NCBI GenBank assembly: GCA_025453475.1
Contig: JALOQH010000048.1
Span: 1-5,882 of the forward strand
Direction of reading: 5' to 3'
DNA from: an archaeon
Lineage (GTDB): Archaea; Nanobdellota; Nanobdellia; Pacearchaeales; GW2011-AR1
DNA: 5,882 bases
Part shown: in pieces, positions 5,684 to 5,882 of the stretch
How the letters are laid out: every line of letters begins with the position of its first letter
How positions within the stretch are numbered: the first letter of the stretch is position 1
Notes under the pieces: generated by a model
What the model saw: the letters and a program-made list of their open reading frames with translations, nothing else
Told to the model about the DNA's origin: nothing
Databases searched by the model: none
Made by a program: the position numbers and the translations under genes

Positions 5684-5882
5684 ATAAAAAAGCAGTCAGT
5701 ACAGTTGTGGCATCAGTAATAATCATAGGTGTCTCAATTGCAGCAATAGCTGTTCTCTTCCCAATCATCCAGAATGCAGTAAGAGCCCCAATGCTCTCCC
5801 CGACAGTAGCATGCAACGAAATGAGGACACTGATTCCGCTAAAAATAATCGATGCCTGCTACACCCCGGATAACGAGATAAA
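5668..5882 (+). CDS. Type IV pilin-like (archaeal class III signal peptide) protein, partial
   Basis: Seventy-one complete codons are present before the window ends. A short basic head (MRNRMNKK) is followed by AVSTVVASVIIIGVSIAAIAVLF (residues 9-31), one long hydrophobic helix. This matches the archaeal pilin/archaellin N-terminus (compare the common K-G/A-VSPVVAxV pattern). A prepilin peptidase of the PibD/FlaK type would be expected to cut after K8, leaving the helix as the assembly core of a surface filament or pseudopilin. Two cysteines (C49, C64) follow in the exposed part, a possible disulfide. The gene starts 16 bases inside the upstream peptidase gene. A plain N-terminally anchored surface protein is the alternative; the missing C-terminus prevents a finer call. 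Confidence 0.7.
   Translation, partial: MRNRMNKKAVSTVVASVIIIGVSIAAIAVLFPIIQNAVRAPMLSPTVACNEMRTLIPLKIIDACYTPDNEI

Noticed and set aside
5586..5816. Minus-strand open frame across the peptidase end and pilin-like start
   Set aside because: It is antisense to the pilin signal region, whose plus-strand reading matches a known pattern.

Overview
The window looks like part of a small-genome archaeon, most likely of DPANN/Woesearchaeota-Pacearchaeota type. This lineage is inferred from gene style and was not tested by phylogeny. The archaeal evidence is direct: separate small and large replication factor C subunits, a tiny eL41-like ribosomal protein, TATA-like elements about 25 bases upstream of starts, and an archaeal pilin-type N-terminus. 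Genes are tightly packed and no mobile element, CRISPR array, tRNA or rRNA was seen.

Left part (1-876): two ribosome-linked genes diverge from a 71-bp spacer. On the minus strand is a circularly permuted GTPase of the YlqF/RbgA/Nog2 ribosome-assembly group, whose 3' end lies outside the window. On the plus strand is a 38-codon, extremely basic gene that matches large-subunit protein eL41. A perfect 10-bp inverted repeat brackets the GTPase start codon.

Centre (994-3449): a plus-strand operon rfcS - unknown 105-aa protein - rfcL, with only 4 and 1 bases between genes. RfcS and RfcL form the clamp loader that places PCNA on primed DNA. The small middle protein is not recognised. RfcL is rather short and lacks a recognisable C-terminal PCNA-interacting (PIP) box. 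The operon ends at a convergent spacer (3450-3605) with a strong hairpin and T-rich tracts on both strands.

Right part (3606-5882): envelope genes. A membrane-anchored thioredoxin-fold (DsbA/DsbG-like) protein on the minus strand has CPYG in place of CxxC and an Ala/Ser-rich tail ending in Cys. Diverging from it over 62 bp with interleaved TATA-like boxes is a membrane-anchored, cysteine-rich M64-like zinc peptidase. Its 3' end overlaps by 16 bases the start of a type IV pilin-like protein that runs off the window. Cysteine-rich secreted proteins beside a thioredoxin-fold protein suggest a shared role in extracytoplasmic folding or surface assembly, but that link is inference.

Most of the window is conserved housekeeping. 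The parts least explained by known biology are the 105-aa protein inside the rfc operon, the repeat over the GTPase start, and the peptidase-pilin pair.
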